A DNA stretch of 64,000 bases from Variovorax atrisoli 110B (GTDB taxonomy: Bacteria; Pseudomonadota; Gammaproteobacteria; Burkholderiales; Burkholderiaceae_C). This document shows positions 53,718 to 62,616 of this stretch, one piece after another (positions within the stretch are counted from its first letter, which is position 1; the number at the start of each line of letters is the position of its first letter). A program made the position numbers and the translations under genes. Location: assembly GCF_000382045.1 (NCBI RefSeq), contig NZ_KB907450.1, positions 1,068,204-1,132,203 of the forward strand, read 5' to 3'. The notes under the pieces are model-generated. The model was not told the DNA's origin and searched no databases. It saw nothing but the letters and a program-made list of their open reading frames with translations.

Positions 53718-54338
53718 ATGAGCATCGACATCGACCGCATCAACGCCGAGCTGGGCCGCAACGCCCAGGGCCTGGTGGACTGGGCGCTCGGCCTGGGCCA
53801 GCCGGCCATCGTCACCACCAACTTCCGCCCCTTCGAGGCGGTGATCCTGCACCTGGTCACGCAGGTGAAGCGCGACGTGCCGGTGGTGTGGATGGACAAC
53901 GGCTACAACACCGAGGCCACCTACCGCTTTGCCGACGAGGTGACGAAGCAACTGGGCCTGGACCTGCACATCTACCTGCCGCGCCGCTCGCGCGCCCATC
54001 GCGAGGCAGTGGAAGGCCCCACGCCCGCGCTGGACGACCCGCGCCACGCCGCCTTCACCGAAGAGGTGAAGCTGGAGCCCTTCGCGCGCGCGCTGCGCGA
54101 GACGGCGCCGAAGGTCTGGTTCACCGCGCTGCGAGCCACCGACACGGCCGTGCGTGCGCAGATGGACCCGGTCAGCATCAACCCCGACGGCCTGATCAAG
54201 GTCGCGCCGCTGCTGCACTGGTCGTCCAAGGATCTGCACGAGTACTGCGTAAAGCACGGCCTGCCCAACAACTTCGACTACGTCGACCCGACCAAGGGCG
54301 AAGACAACCGCGAGTGCGGGCTGCACCTCGCGCACTGA
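53718..54338 (+). CDS. cysH: Short phosphoadenylyl-sulfate reductase-like protein
   Basis: A 206-aa PAPS/APS reductase-fold protein. The PP-loop-type region TTNFRPFEAVILHLV, VVWMDNGYNTEATYRFAD and the catalytic C-terminal ECGLH are present. It makes sulfite from activated sulfate. It is shorter than usual (~240 aa), and the CC...CxxC cysteines that hold the [4Fe-4S] cluster of APS reductases are absent: EEVKLEPFARAL stands where CC-x-x-R-K normally occurs. This points to the PAPS type, yet no cysC kinase is in the operon. ATG at 53718 begins 10 bp after the DUF934 stop. Confidence 0.88.
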   Translation: MSIDIDRINAELGRNAQGLVDWALGLGQPAIVTTNFRPFEAVILHLVTQVKRDVPVVWMDNGYNTEATYRFADEVTKQLGLDLHIYLPRRSRAHREAVEGPTPALDDPRHAAFTEEVKLEPFARALRETAPKVWFTALRATDTAVRAQMDPVSINPDGLIKVAPLLHWSSKDLHEYCVKHGLPNNFDYVDPTKGEDNRECGLHLAH

Positions 54339-54384
54339 GCGCCCGCCCCGCATCGACCTACCGCATCCAGCACCCCATCCTCCG

Positions 54385-55326
54385 ATGAACGCCCGAACCG
54401 AAACCGAACTGCTGCTGCCGGCGGCACACCTGTCCAACACGCACCTCGATGCGCTGGAGGAAGAAACCATCTTCATCCTGCGCGAAGTGGCGGCCGCCTT
54501 CGAGCGCCCCACCCTGCTGTTCTCGGGCGGCAAGGATTCGCTGGTGCTGCTGAAGTGCGCGGAGAAGGCTTTCGGCGTCGGCCGCATTCCCTATCCGCTC
54601 TTGATGATCGACACCGGCCACAACTTCCCCGAGGTGACGGAGTACCGCGACCGCCGTGCGAAGGAACTGGGCGCGGAGCTGATCGTGCGCAGCGTGGAGG
54701 ACTCGATGAAGCGCGGCACCGTGCGGCTGGCACATCCGGGCGAGTCGCGCAACGCGCACCAGTCGGTGACGCTGCTGGAGGCGATCGAGGAATTCCGCTT
54801 CGACGCGCTGATCGGCGGCGCCCGCCGCGACGAGGAGAAGGCGCGCGCCAAGGAGCGCATCTTTTCGCACCGCGACAGCTTCGGCCAGTGGCAGCCCAAG
54901 GACCAGCGCCCGGAGCTCTGGACGCTGTTCAACACCCGCCTCGCGCCGGGCGAGCATTTCCGCGTGTTCCCGATCTCGAACTGGACCGAGCTCGACGTGT
55001 GGCAGTACATCGCCCGCGAGGAAGTCGGCCTGCCCTCGATCTACTACACGCACAAGCGCGAAGTGGTGGAGCGCCGCGGCCTGCTGGTGCCCGTGACCGG
55101 GCTGACCCCGGCGCGCGACGGCGAGACGGTGCAGGTGCGCGACGTGCGCTTCCGCACCGTGGGCGACATCACCACCACCTGCCCGGTGGAAAGCCTGGCA
55201 GCCGATGCGAGCGACGTGGTGCTCGAGACGCTGTCGGTCGACGTGAGCGAGCGCGGTGCCACGCGGATGGACGACATGACGTCCGAAGCTTCGATGGAAA
55301 AACGCAAGAAAGACGGGTACTTCTGA
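54385..55326 (+). CDS. cysD: Sulfate adenylyltransferase subunit 2
   Basis: A 313-aa ATP-sulfurylase catalytic subunit. The PP-loop SGGKDSLVLLKCAEKAF is at ~50-66; PLLMIDTGHNFPEV, GGARRDEEKARAKERIFS and VWQYIAREEVGLPSIYY follow E. coli CysD closely. With CysN it makes adenylyl sulfate from ATP and sulfate. It ends SMEKRKKDGYF, the family's usual C-terminus. A full repeat copy (7) lies between it and cysN. Confidence 0.96.
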   Translation: MNARTETELLLPAAHLSNTHLDALEEETIFILREVAAAFERPTLLFSGGKDSLVLLKCAEKAFGVGRIPYPLLMIDTGHNFPEVTEYRDRRAKELGAELIVRSVEDSMKRGTVRLAHPGESRNAHQSVTLLEAIEEFRFDALIGGARRDEEKARAKERIFSHRDSFGQWQPKDQRPELWTLFNTRLAPGEHFRVFPISNWTELDVWQYIAREEVGLPSIYYTHKREVVERRGLLVPVTGLTPARDGETVQVRDVRFRTVGDITTTCPVESLAADASDVVLETLSVDVSERGATRMDDMTSEASMEKRKKDGYF

Positions 55327-55421
55327 CCCACCCCCAGGCTTCGCGCACTTCGTGTCGCTACGCCCACCCCCTCGCAGGGGGCAACACCAGCGGCCCGGCA
55401 GAGCCGGTTCCGCGGTGTTCC
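55327..55421 (+). repeat. Intercistronic structured repeat, copy 7
   Basis: It starts at the base after the cysD TGA with CCCACCCCCAGGCTTCGCGC and ends CCGCGGTGTTCC; the cysN ribosome site GGAGA follows within 10 bp. Near-identical to copy 6 over its whole length. Confidence 0.9.
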
Positions 55422-55441
55422 ACGAATTGGAGAATCACTCA

Positions 55442-56782
55442 ATGAACGCTGCTGTCATTTCAAACGCCTCGCCCGCCGAAATTCACGGCGACACCGGCAC
55501 CGCCCTGCGCTTCATCACCTGCGGCTCGGTAGACGACGGCAAGAGCACGCTCATCGGCCGCCTGCTGGTCGACAGCAAGACCGTGCTGCAGGACCAGCTC
55601 GCCGGCGTGCAGCGCGGCGGCGAGACCGACCTGGCCCTGCTGACGGACGGCCTCTCGGCCGAGCGCGAACAGGGCATCACCATCGACGTGGCATACCGCT
55701 ACTTCTCGACCGCAAAGCGCAAGTTCATCATCGGCGACGCGCCGGGCCATGAGCAGTACACGCGCAACATGGTCACGGCCGCCTCCGCCGCCGACGCCGC
55801 CGTGGTGCTGGTCGATGCGACCAAGCTGGCCTGGGCCGCCGAGGTGGAGGACGGCACCGTGGTCAAGCGCGAGCTGCTGCCGCAGACGCGCCGCCACACG
55901 CTCCTGTGCCACCTGCTGCGCGTGCAGTCGATCGTGTTCGCAGTCAACAAGCTCGACGCCATCGCCGACGCCGGCCTGGCCTTCGAACGCATCTCGACCG
56001 CGCTGAACGCCTTCGCCGAAGCGGCGGGCGTGCAGGTGACGGCCATCGTGCCGATCTCCGCGCTCAAGGGCTGGAACGTGGCCACGCGCCATCCCGACTG
56101 GGTCGGCTACGAAGGCCCCAGCCTGCTCGAACTGCTGGAAGACCTGCCGGTGACCGCGCAGGACGAGGCCGTGCCCTTCGCCTTCCCGGTGCAGTGGGTC
56201 GAGAAGTTCTCGTCGTCGGCCGACACCTCGCAGGGCCGCCGCGTGTTCTGGGGCCGCGTCGCCTCGGGCCACGTGGAGCCGGGCCAGCGCGTGACCGTGC
56301 TGCCGAGCAACCAGACCGCCACCGTCGCCCAGGTGCTGAGCCACACGCGCCAGCCGAAGGCGGTGCATGCGGGCCACAGCGCCGGCATCGTGCTCGACCG
56401 CGAGGTCGACGTGTCGCGCGGCGACTGGCTGCTGGCGCCCGGCGCCTTCGAGCCGGTGCGCGAGATCACCGCCACCGTGGCCTGGCTCGACGACGAGCCG
56501 CTGGTCGCGGGCCGCGTCTACTGGGCGCTGCAGGGCCACCGCTGGGTGAAGGCCAAGGTGGCGCGCATCGTCGACCGCGTGAACATCACCACGCTCGAGT
56601 CGGAAGCCGCGACGCAGCTTGAAGCCAACGCCATCGGCGACGTGATGCTCTCGCTGCAGCAGCCGCTGGCCGTGCTGCCCTTCACGCAATCACGTGCGCT
56701 GGGCTCCCTCGTGCTGGTCGATACGGCCTCCCACAAGACCGCCGCTGCCGTTCTCGTGCAGCCCTCCGCCGCAAAGGCCTAA
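55442..56782 (+). CDS. cysN: Sulfate adenylyltransferase subunit 1 (GTPase)
   Basis: A 446-aa EF-Tu-like GTPase that drives sulfate activation by CysD. G1 [10 protein letters not shown]3 DAPGHEQY and G4 NKLD are clear, followed by two beta-barrel domains. Length ends after these, so there is no fused CysC (APS kinase) domain. The start ATG at 55442 follows GGAGA; the longer frame from 55352 is translated repeat sequence and is rejected. Ferredoxin follows 44 bp after its stop. Confidence 0.95.
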   Translation: MNAAVISNASPAEIHGDTGTALRFITCGSVDDGKSTLIGRLLVDSKTVLQDQLAGVQRGGETDLALLTDGLSAEREQGITIDVAYRYFSTAKRKFIIGDAPGHEQYTRNMVTAASAADAAVVLVDATKLAWAAEVEDGTVVKRELLPQTRRHTLLCHLLRVQSIVFAVNKLDAIADAGLAFERISTALNAFAEAAGVQVTAIVPISALKGWNVATRHPDWVGYEGPSLLELLEDLPVTAQDEAVPFAFPVQWVEKFSSSADTSQGRRVFWGRVASGHVEPGQRVTVLPSNQTATVAQVLSHTRQPKAVHAGHSAGIVLDREVDVSRGDWLLAPGAFEPVREITATVAWLDDEPLVAGRVYWALQGHRWVKAKVARIVDRVNITTLESEAATQLEANAIGDVMLSLQQPLAVLPFTQSRALGSLVLVDTASHKTAAAVLVQPSAAKA

Positions 56783-56826
56783 AATCACGGGTTTTCCCCG
56801 ACCTCACCACTGACGCCAGAGAACAA

Positions 56827-57156
56827 ATGACCCACGTCGTCTCCGAAGCCTGCATCCGTTGCAAATACACCGACTGCGTGGACGTTTGCCCCGTCGACTG
56901 TTTCCGCGAAGGTCCCAACATGCTGGTGATCGACCCGGACGAATGCATCGACTGCGCGGTCTGCATCCCTGAATGCCCGGTCAACGCGATCTACGCCGAG
57001 GAAGACCTGCCGGCCAACCAGATCGCCTTCATCAAGATCAACGCCGAGCTGGCCCAGGCCGACGGCTGGAAGAGCATCACCAAGCGCAAGCCCGCCCTGC
57101 CTGAGGCCGAGGAGTGGAAGGACAAGACGGACAAGCTCGGGGAGCTGATCCGCTGA
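56827..57156 (+). CDS. fdxA: 7Fe/8Fe ferredoxin
   Basis: A 109-aa ferredoxin of the FdxA type. Cluster cysteines are at residues 9, 12, 17, 21 and 25 ([17 protein letters not shown]) and 40, 43, 46, 50 ([11 protein letters not shown]), fitting one [3Fe-4S] and one [4Fe-4S] cluster with the usual C-terminal extension. It is a small cytoplasmic electron carrier. Its position right after the sulfate-assimilation genes and before a ferredoxin reductase suggests it feeds CysI, although FdxA is often a general carrier. Confidence 0.94.
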   Translation: MTHVVSEACIRCKYTDCVDVCPVDCFREGPNMLVIDPDECIDCAVCIPECPVNAIYAEEDLPANQIAFIKINAELAQADGWKSITKRKPALPEAEEWKDKTDKLGELIR

Positions 57157-58193
57157 ACCAGCCGGCCGCCATCGCCGCTCCCATCGAGACCGACGCGCTG
57201 ATCGTCGGCGCCGGCCCCGTGGGGCTGTTCCAGGCCTTCCAGCTGGGCCTTCTCGAAATCTCCTGCCATATCGTCGATGCACTGCCCGCCGCCGGCGGCC
57301 AGTGCGTGGCGCTGTATGGCGACAAGCCCATCTACGACATTCCCGGCACGCCCGTGACCAGCGGGCGCGACCTGGCGCAGTCGCTGCTGCAGCAGGTGGC
57401 GCCTTTCAAGCCGCAATTCCACTTCGGCGAGCAGGTCTCCACCCTGGCGCGCGAGGCCGATGGGCGGCTGCTGCTGACCACCTCGGCGGGCAAGGCATTC
57501 CTTGCCAAAACCGTGTTCATCGCGGCCGGTGTCGGCGCCTTCGTGCCCAAGCGCATCGCGGTCGAGGGCATTGCGCAATTCGAGGGTTCCTCGCTCTTCT
57601 ATCACCCCGATTCGCTGGATCGCTTCGCCGGGCAGACGGTCGTGGTCAACGGCGGAGACGACGTCACGCTCGAAACCGCCATCGCGCTCACGACCATCGC
57701 GAAGCAGGTCACGCTGGTGCACCGGCGCGATGGTTTCCAGGCCGAGGAAGCGACCGTCGCGACCATGCGCGCCCTCGTGGCCGCGGGCAAGCTGGCTTTC
57801 AAGGTCGGCCAGCCCGCCGCCTTCGACGGCAGGCAGCTCCGGATCACCACGCCTGACGCGACCACGCTGGACCTGCCGCTGGACGCGCTGGTCGCCTGCC
57901 TCGGCATCTCGCCGCGCCTCGGCCCCATCGCCGACTGGGGCCTGGAGCTGGAGCGCAAGCAGGTGCCGGTCGACACCGAGAAGTACGAAACCCGCGAGCG
58001 CGGCGTGTTCGCGGTGGGCGACATCAACACCTACCCGGGCAAGAAGAAGCTCATCGTCTGCGGCTTCCACGAGGCAACGCTGGCCGCCTGGGGCGCAACC
58101 GCCATCGTGTTCCCAGGCAAGGCCGTGCCGCTGCAGTACACGACCACCAGCACCCGCCTGCATGAGCTGCTGGGCGTGGCCGGTTCCCGCTAG
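57153..58193 (+). CDS. Ferredoxin-NADP reductase (thioredoxin reductase-like type)
   Basis: A ~346-aa flavoprotein. FAD site [22 protein letters not shown]-domain [11 protein letters not shown], and the C-terminal [21 protein letters not shown] identify the TrxR-like FNR family; no CxxC redox pair is present, which excludes thioredoxin reductase. It would reduce the adjacent ferredoxin with NADPH. The start is unusual. Homology begins at N-Q-P-A, and the best site is CTG at 57153-57155, overlapping the ferredoxin TGA as CTGA with GGGGAG eight bases upstream. GTG at 57114 is the only nearby canonical start and would overlap fdxA by 43 bp. Confidence 0.9.
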   Translation: MNQPAAIAAPIETDALIVGAGPVGLFQAFQLGLLEISCHIVDALPAAGGQCVALYGDKPIYDIPGTPVTSGRDLAQSLLQQVAPFKPQFHFGEQVSTLAREADGRLLLTTSAGKAFLAKTVFIAAGVGAFVPKRIAVEGIAQFEGSSLFYHPDSLDRFAGQTVVVNGGDDVTLETAIALTTIAKQVTLVHRRDGFQAEEATVATMRALVAAGKLAFKVGQPAAFDGRQLRITTPDATTLDLPLDALVACLGISPRLGPIADWGLELERKQVPVDTEKYETRERGVFAVGDINTYPGKKKLIVCGFHEATLAAWGATAIVFPGKAVPLQYTTTSTRLHELLGVAGSR

Positions 58194-59501
58194 CTAGTTC
58201 GCAGCATCGGGCAGCAGCGCCCGGTATTCGCCGACGAAGCTGCCGATGGCGGCCACGTAGCGGTCGATGTCCACGTCGCTCAGCGGCAGCGACAGCACCA
58301 CGAAGCCGCGCGGCGAGGTGTAGATGCCCTCGCTCAGCAGATGGAAGAAAAGCAGCTGGCGCAGACGCGCGTCGACGGGCGCAAGGTCGTCGGTGCTGCG
58401 TACCTCGCCGCCCACGAAATGCGCGTTCATCAGCGAGCCGATGCCGGTGAACTGCATCGCCACGCCCTCGCCGGCACACAGCGCATTGAGCCGCTTGCGC
58501 ATCGCATCGCCCCTGTCTGCCAACGCGCCTGCCGCCTCGGGCGTGAACAGCTTCGTGAGCCCGGCGTGGCCGGCCGCCATCGTCAGCACGTTGTTGTTGA
58601 AGGTGCCCGAGTGGGCCAGCGACCCGGTGCGTGGATCGAACAACGCCATCACGTCGGCACGTCCGCCGAAGGCGCCGAAGGACATGCCGCCGCCGATGTA
58701 CTTGCCCAGCGTGGTCAGGTCGCAGCGGATGCCCAGTTTGTTCGCCAGGCCGTGCGGCGCGAGGCGAGAAGTCATCACCTCGTCGAAGATCAGCAGCGCT
58801 CCCACTCGGGTGGCCGATTCGCGCAGCGCCTGCAGGAACTCCAGCCGGCCCGGGATGCAGCCGCTCGCGCCCTGCATCGGCTCCAGCAGGACAGCGGCGA
58901 TCTCGGGGCCGTGCTTGCCGATCTGCTCGCGCGCGGTCTGCTCGTCGTTGTAGGGCAGCACCAGGAAGTCGAAGGGCACGGTGGTCGGCAGCGGCTTGGC
59001 GCCGAAGCCCAGCACCCCGCCGTGGTAGCCGCCCGAGAACACGACGATCTTGCGCCGCCCCGTGAAGTGCAGCGCCGCCGTCACCGCCATCAGGTTCGCC
59101 TCGGTGCCGGAGTTGGTGAAGCGCAATTGCTCGATCTGCGGAAAGCGCTCGCAGATGAGCCTGGCAAGCCGGCCTTCGAGCAGGTTGTGGCCGGTGAGGT
59201 TGATGCCGCCCTTCATGGCTTCGGCGACGGCCTCGCGGATCTCTGGGGCCGAGTGCCCGTAGACGCCGGCCGTGTACTCGGCGATGAAGTCGGCATAGCG
59301 ATGGCCATCGGCGTCCCAGAGCGTCGCGCCCTCGCCCCTGGCGATGGTCAGCGGGAAGGGCGCATAGAACAGCACCGAGCGGCTGTTGGCGCCGGGCATG
59401 TAGCGCGCCTGCTCCTCGAACTGGCGCAGGCTGGCGGGGTTGGCCTCGTTGAAGCGGCGGTGCGCGGCCGCAAGGGCCTGGTCGATGTCGGCGTGGGCCA
59501 T
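58194..59501 (-). CDS. Class III PLP aminotransferase (GSA-aminomutase-like)
   Basis: A 435-aa fold-type I aminotransferase. PLP Lys is in TTLGKYIGGGMSFGAFGG, the GTEANLMAVTAA and GGYHGG segments bind the phosphate, and LLIFDEVMTSR is the Asp motif. It resembles glutamate-1-semialdehyde aminomutase-like aminotransferases of unknown substrate rather than HemL itself. It ends directly against the ferredoxin reductase stop (58193/58194). A divergent TetR gene shares its 100-bp promoter gap, so it is likely TetR-controlled. Confidence 0.86.
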   Translation of the reverse strand: MAHADIDQALAAAHRRFNEANPASLRQFEEQARYMPGANSRSVLFYAPFPLTIARGEGATLWDADGHRYADFIAEYTAGVYGHSAPEIREAVAEAMKGGINLTGHNLLEGRLARLICERFPQIEQLRFTNSGTEANLMAVTAALHFTGRRKIVVFSGGYHGGVLGFGAKPLPTTVPFDFLVLPYNDEQTAREQIGKHGPEIAAVLLEPMQGASGCIPGRLEFLQALRESATRVGALLIFDEVMTSRLAPHGLANKLGIRCDLTTLGKYIGGGMSFGAFGGRADVMALFDPRTGSLAHSGTFNNNVLTMAAGHAGLTKLFTPEAAGALADRGDAMRKRLNALCAGEGVAMQFTGIGSLMNAHFVGGEVRSTDDLAPVDARLRQLLFFHLLSEGIYTSPRGFVVLSLPLSDVDIDRYVAAIGSFVGEYRALLPDAAN

Positions 59502-59548
59502 GGCGATGTCCTTCAGGAGTGGTGCGCCCGTCGCATGCAGCGCGATTT

Positions 59549-59558
59549 ATTGATCAAT
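59549..59558. promoter_or_regulatory. ATTGATCAAT palindrome between aminotransferase and TetR genes
   Basis: A perfect 10-bp palindrome in an AT-rich stretch (59546-59580) in the middle of the 100-bp divergent gap. A second TCAATTTAATTTG half lies beside it. It is a natural operator for the adjacent TetR protein. Confidence 0.5.
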
Positions 59559-59601
59559 GCTCAATTTAATTTGTTTATACAGTCAACCCGGCTGCCGCAC
59601 A

Positions 59602-60357
59602 ATGGCCGCAACCATGACGAAGAATTCGCCCCCCAAGGCCCGGAAACCCCGTACGGCCGGTCGCCCCGCCGGTGGCGGCGGCCTGACGAAGCAGCGCATC
59701 GCCGAGGAAGCGCTGGCGCAGATCGACGAATTCGGCCTTGGCGCCTTCAGCATGCGCGAAGTGGCGGCCCGGCTCGACGTCTACCCGGCCACGGTGCACT
59801 GGCATGTGAGCACGCGCGAGGCGCTGCTGGCCGAGGTGGCGGCGCTGGTCATGGCCGAGGTCGCGCCGCCGCCGGGCAGGCTCGGCTGGAAGGACTGGAT
59901 CGCCGAACTCTTCCGCCGCTGCCGTGCCGCCGTGCGGCGCCATCCGAACGTGGCGCAGCTGCTGGGCGCGCAGCTGGTGTCCAACGGCAGCCTGCCGATG
60001 GAGCTGGTCGAAGGCATCCTGGCCACGCTGGCCGATGCCGGCTTCGAGGACGAATCGCTGCTGGAGGCCTACAACTGCGTGGTCGCCGCGATGCTGGGCT
60101 TCCTGACGATGGAGTTCTCGCCCCTGCCCGCCGACAACACCCAGGCCTGGGCCGAGGAGCTGCGCGAGCGCGTGCACACGATCCGCCCGCTCGACCACCC
60201 GGTGCTCACGCGCAACCTCGCGCAACTGGCCAACAAGGCCTTCATCCTGCGCTGGGACAACGGCACGACAGTGCCGTTGGACAGCAGCTTCGAGCGGCAT
60301 ATCCAGATCACCGTCGACGGGCTGGATGCCTTCGCGCGAAGGCTCAGGTCGGCGTAG
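59602..60357 (+). CDS. TetR-family transcriptional regulator
   Basis: A 251-aa TetR protein. The HTH covers residues ~29-75 (LTKQRIAEEALAQIDEFG, FSMREVAARLDVYPATVHWHV with the recognition helix, TREALLAEVAALV). The C-terminal helical domain resembles the TetR_C tetracycline-repressor type. It probably represses the divergent aminotransferase and itself. The ATG at 59602 is preferred; a second at 59614 is possible. The 3' end overlaps the adenylate cyclase gene on the other strand by 14 bp. Confidence 0.9.
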   Translation: MAATMTKNSPPKARKPRTAGRPAGGGGLTKQRIAEEALAQIDEFGLGAFSMREVAARLDVYPATVHWHVSTREALLAEVAALVMAEVAPPPGRLGWKDWIAELFRRCRAAVRRHPNVAQLLGAQLVSNGSLPMELVEGILATLADAGFEDESLLEAYNCVVAAMLGFLTMEFSPLPADNTQAWAEELRERVHTIRPLDHPVLTRNLAQLANKAFILRWDNGTTVPLDSSFERHIQITVDGLDAFARRLRSA

Positions 60358-62236
60358 GCCCCAGCAGTTCGTAGAGCACCATCCGCGTCTGGCGGCCCCG
60401 CAGCTGGGCGAGTTCCTCGATGCGGCGGGTGGCGAGGCGGCCTCGCAGTCCCTGGAAGGTGGCCTCGGAGATCAGCATGCAGGTGCCGAGCTCCTTGTTG
60501 GCGCCCTCGATCCGGCTCGCTGCGTTGATCGCGTCGCCGATGGCGGTGTATGACAGGCGGTCGCTCGAGCCGAGCACGCCCGCGATCACGTGGCCCGTAT
60601 GGATGCCCACGCGCGTGCGGAACTCCTGCAGCCCTTCGGCACGCCACTTCTCGTTGAGCGCATCCATCGCGGCACAAAGCTCGATGGCCGCCACGCAGGC
60701 GCGGTACTCCGCGTCCTCGAGTTCGTTGGGAGCTCCCCACAGCACCATGATGCCGTCGCCCATGAACTTGTCGATCACGCCGCCGTGCCGCGCGAAGATG
60801 CCCGCGGCAAGGTTGAAGTACTCGGTGAGCTGCCGCACGAGCAGATCGGCCGGCATCGACTCGGAGATGCTGGTGAAGCCCTCGACGTCGGTGAACATCG
60901 CGGTGATGCGGCGTGGCGACCCGCTCGGCCCTAGTGCGTGCCCTTCGGCGACCAGCTGCCGGATGATGTCCACCGGCACGAACTTGCTGAAGGCCTTGAG
61001 GCTGCGCGCCGACTCGTCCAGCGCCTGGTTGAGATGCTGGATCTCCAGCACCCGGCTGGGTTCGATCGGCAGGTTGTCCAGCTCCAGCCGCCCGATTCGG
61101 CGTGCGACACGCGAGAGGTTCTCGATCGGCCCGGTCACCAGCTTCGACAGCCGCAGCGAGATGAAGAGCGAGAGCGCCAGGAAGCCGACCGTCAGAAGCA
61201 GCGACCAGAGCACCGAGCGATGCAGGCTCCCGAGCAGCAGGTCCTCGGGTTCCCAGCTCACCAGTTGCCAGCGGGTGTGCGGCAGGTGCGAGGTCTGCAC
61301 GAGGTAGCGGCGCCCCTCGTGCTCGATGGAGAAAGCCATGTCGTCAGCGCCGCCCGCAGTGCTGGCCGCGAGCATGTGCGCGTGGATGGTTCCAAGCACG
61401 CCGCTGTCGGGCGACTCCAGCTTGCGTACCGGCTCGGGGTCGTTGCTGCGCGCGATCACGTGGTGATCGGCACTCAGCAGCGCGCTCTCGCCGCTGCCCA
61501 GCGCGCCGGATATGCGCATCAGCCTCGACAGATGGCCCAGCGACACGTTGGCATCGACCACGAGCCCGCGCTTGTGGCCTTCGTCGTCGACGCGCCCCGC
61601 TGGCCGCGCATGGCCGATGGCGAGTTCCTTTGCATCGCTCATCAGAAAAGGCTGGGTCCATACTGGGCCCTTCGCCTTCATGGCCTCCAGATACCAGGTG
61701 CGTTTCTCGGGATCGAAGTCGCTGCGGTAGGCCGAGATCGAAGTCGTCGCGAAGCGCTGCTTCGCATCGCCGCCTTCCAGATCGGGCGAGCTCTTGTAGT
61801 GCCAGGTCTCGGTGCTGAATCCGTCGCCGCGCAGCACCTGGCGGATGGCCGGCACCGGGTAGCGCACCGCCATCAGCACATGGCCGTGATCGGTGGCCAC
61901 GTTGATGCTGTCGATCTCCGGCGTCTGCTCGAGCAGGGTCCAGAGCATCTCGGCGGTCTGCTCGCCGTCCTCGCCGCAGACATGGACGCTCGGCGAATCG
62001 GCGATCGCGCGGATCGCCGCCTCGGTCTTCGCGAGGAAGGCCAGCACGTTGTCCTCGACCCGGTCGTGGTTGATCTTGTGTGCCGCGGTGCCCACCCTCG
62101 ACACCAGCTTCTCTGCCGCCCAATAGCCGAAGGCCACCAGCAGCAGCGACTGCACCAGCGCCACCGCGCAGATGATGGTGCCCACGTCGACCCTGAAGCG
62201 ACGCAGGCGGGTGCCCTTGAAGTCGTCATCTGCCAT
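60344..62236 (-). CDS. Membrane adenylate/guanylate cyclase with Cache-type sensor
   Basis: A 630-aa class III cyclase. Membrane helix 1 (~17-41), a large periplasmic sensor of Cache type, helix 2 (LLTVGFLALSLFISLRL), a HAMP-like segment (LVTGPIENLSRVARRI), and a C-terminal catalytic domain (442-625). Metal Asp in FTDVEGFT, DKFMGDGIMVLWG (Lys favouring ATP), and AIGDAINAASRIE are intact, so cAMP production is expected. Ribosome site AGGAGAGG precedes the ATG at 62234-62236. The ligand is unknown. It is a single-gene unit. Confidence 0.9.
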   Translation of the reverse strand: MADDDFKGTRLRRFRVDVGTIICAVALVQSLLLVAFGYWAAEKLVSRVGTAAHKINHDRVEDNVLAFLAKTEAAIRAIADSPSVHVCGEDGEQTAEMLWTLLEQTPEIDSINVATDHGHVLMAVRYPVPAIRQVLRGDGFSTETWHYKSSPDLEGGDAKQRFATTSISAYRSDFDPEKRTWYLEAMKAKGPVWTQPFLMSDAKELAIGHARPAGRVDDEGHKRGLVVDANVSLGHLSRLMRISGALGSGESALLSADHHVIARSNDPEPVRKLESPDSGVLGTIHAHMLAASTAGGADDMAFSIEHEGRRYLVQTSHLPHTRWQLVSWEPEDLLLGSLHRSVLWSLLLTVGFLALSLFISLRLSKLVTGPIENLSRVARRIGRLELDNLPIEPSRVLEIQHLNQALDESARSLKAFSKFVPVDIIRQLVAEGHALGPSGSPRRITAMFTDVEGFTSISESMPADLLVRQLTEYFNLAAGIFARHGGVIDKFMGDGIMVLWGAPNELEDAEYRACVAAIELCAAMDALNEKWRAEGLQEFRTRVGIHTGHVIAGVLGSSDRLSYTAIGDAINAASRIEGANKELGTCMLISEATFQGLRGRLATRRIEELAQLRGRQTRMVLYELLGPTPT

Positions 62237-62442
62237 GCAAGTTCCTCTCCTTTTTCTCTTGCTTCACGCTTATCGGCGCGTGTTCCGGTTTCTTTTGTTC
62301 TGCGGCTGCTTTTCCTGCCGGCGGCGATTCTCGCGCCGCCCGCCCGCAGCCCAAGGGTTTTCCCGCCGCAAAGGCACGCCCGCCGTCGCGGCTTCCTGGC
62401 AGCGGATAAAATCCGGCTCGCGTCGCGGGTTGCCCGGGGCGC

Positions 62443-62532
62443 ACTTGCTAGGGGTGCTGGGCGGCTTGCCGACCGGCTGAGAAAGTCCCTTTGAACCTGA
62501 TTGAGGTAATCCTCGCGCAGGGAAGCTGGTCC
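62443..62532 (+). ncRNA. TPP (THI-element) riboswitch
   Basis: The conserved THI-box order is present: GGGGTGC (62450-62456), CTGAGA (62477-62482), the CCCTTTGAACCTGAT core (from 62487), GGTAAT (62505-62510) and GCAGGGAAGC (62517-62525). The closing P1 stem pairs bases just before 62450 and after 62524. It lies 85 bp upstream of the CytX-type gene start and would lower its expression when thiamine pyrophosphate is plentiful. The rest of the 380-bp gap 62237-62616 holds promoters for both directions and no gene. Confidence 0.96.
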
Positions 62533-62616
62533 GGTGACCTCTCACGCCTTCTCGCGTGACAGCCGCGTCGCCGGGGCCTCGCCCACCTGCCAAACCTTTT
62601 GCACTGGAGCAAACGG

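Noticed and set aside
57332..57571. Thioredoxin reductase for the flavoprotein gene at 57153-58193
   Set aside because: The fold is similar, but the redox-active CxxC is missing and ferredoxin is the direct neighbour, so FNR fits better.
58194..59501. Annotation as HemL (glutamate-1-semialdehyde aminomutase)
   Set aside because: General resemblance only; TetR-controlled single copy beside no tetrapyrrole genes, and the sequence fits the broader class III group.
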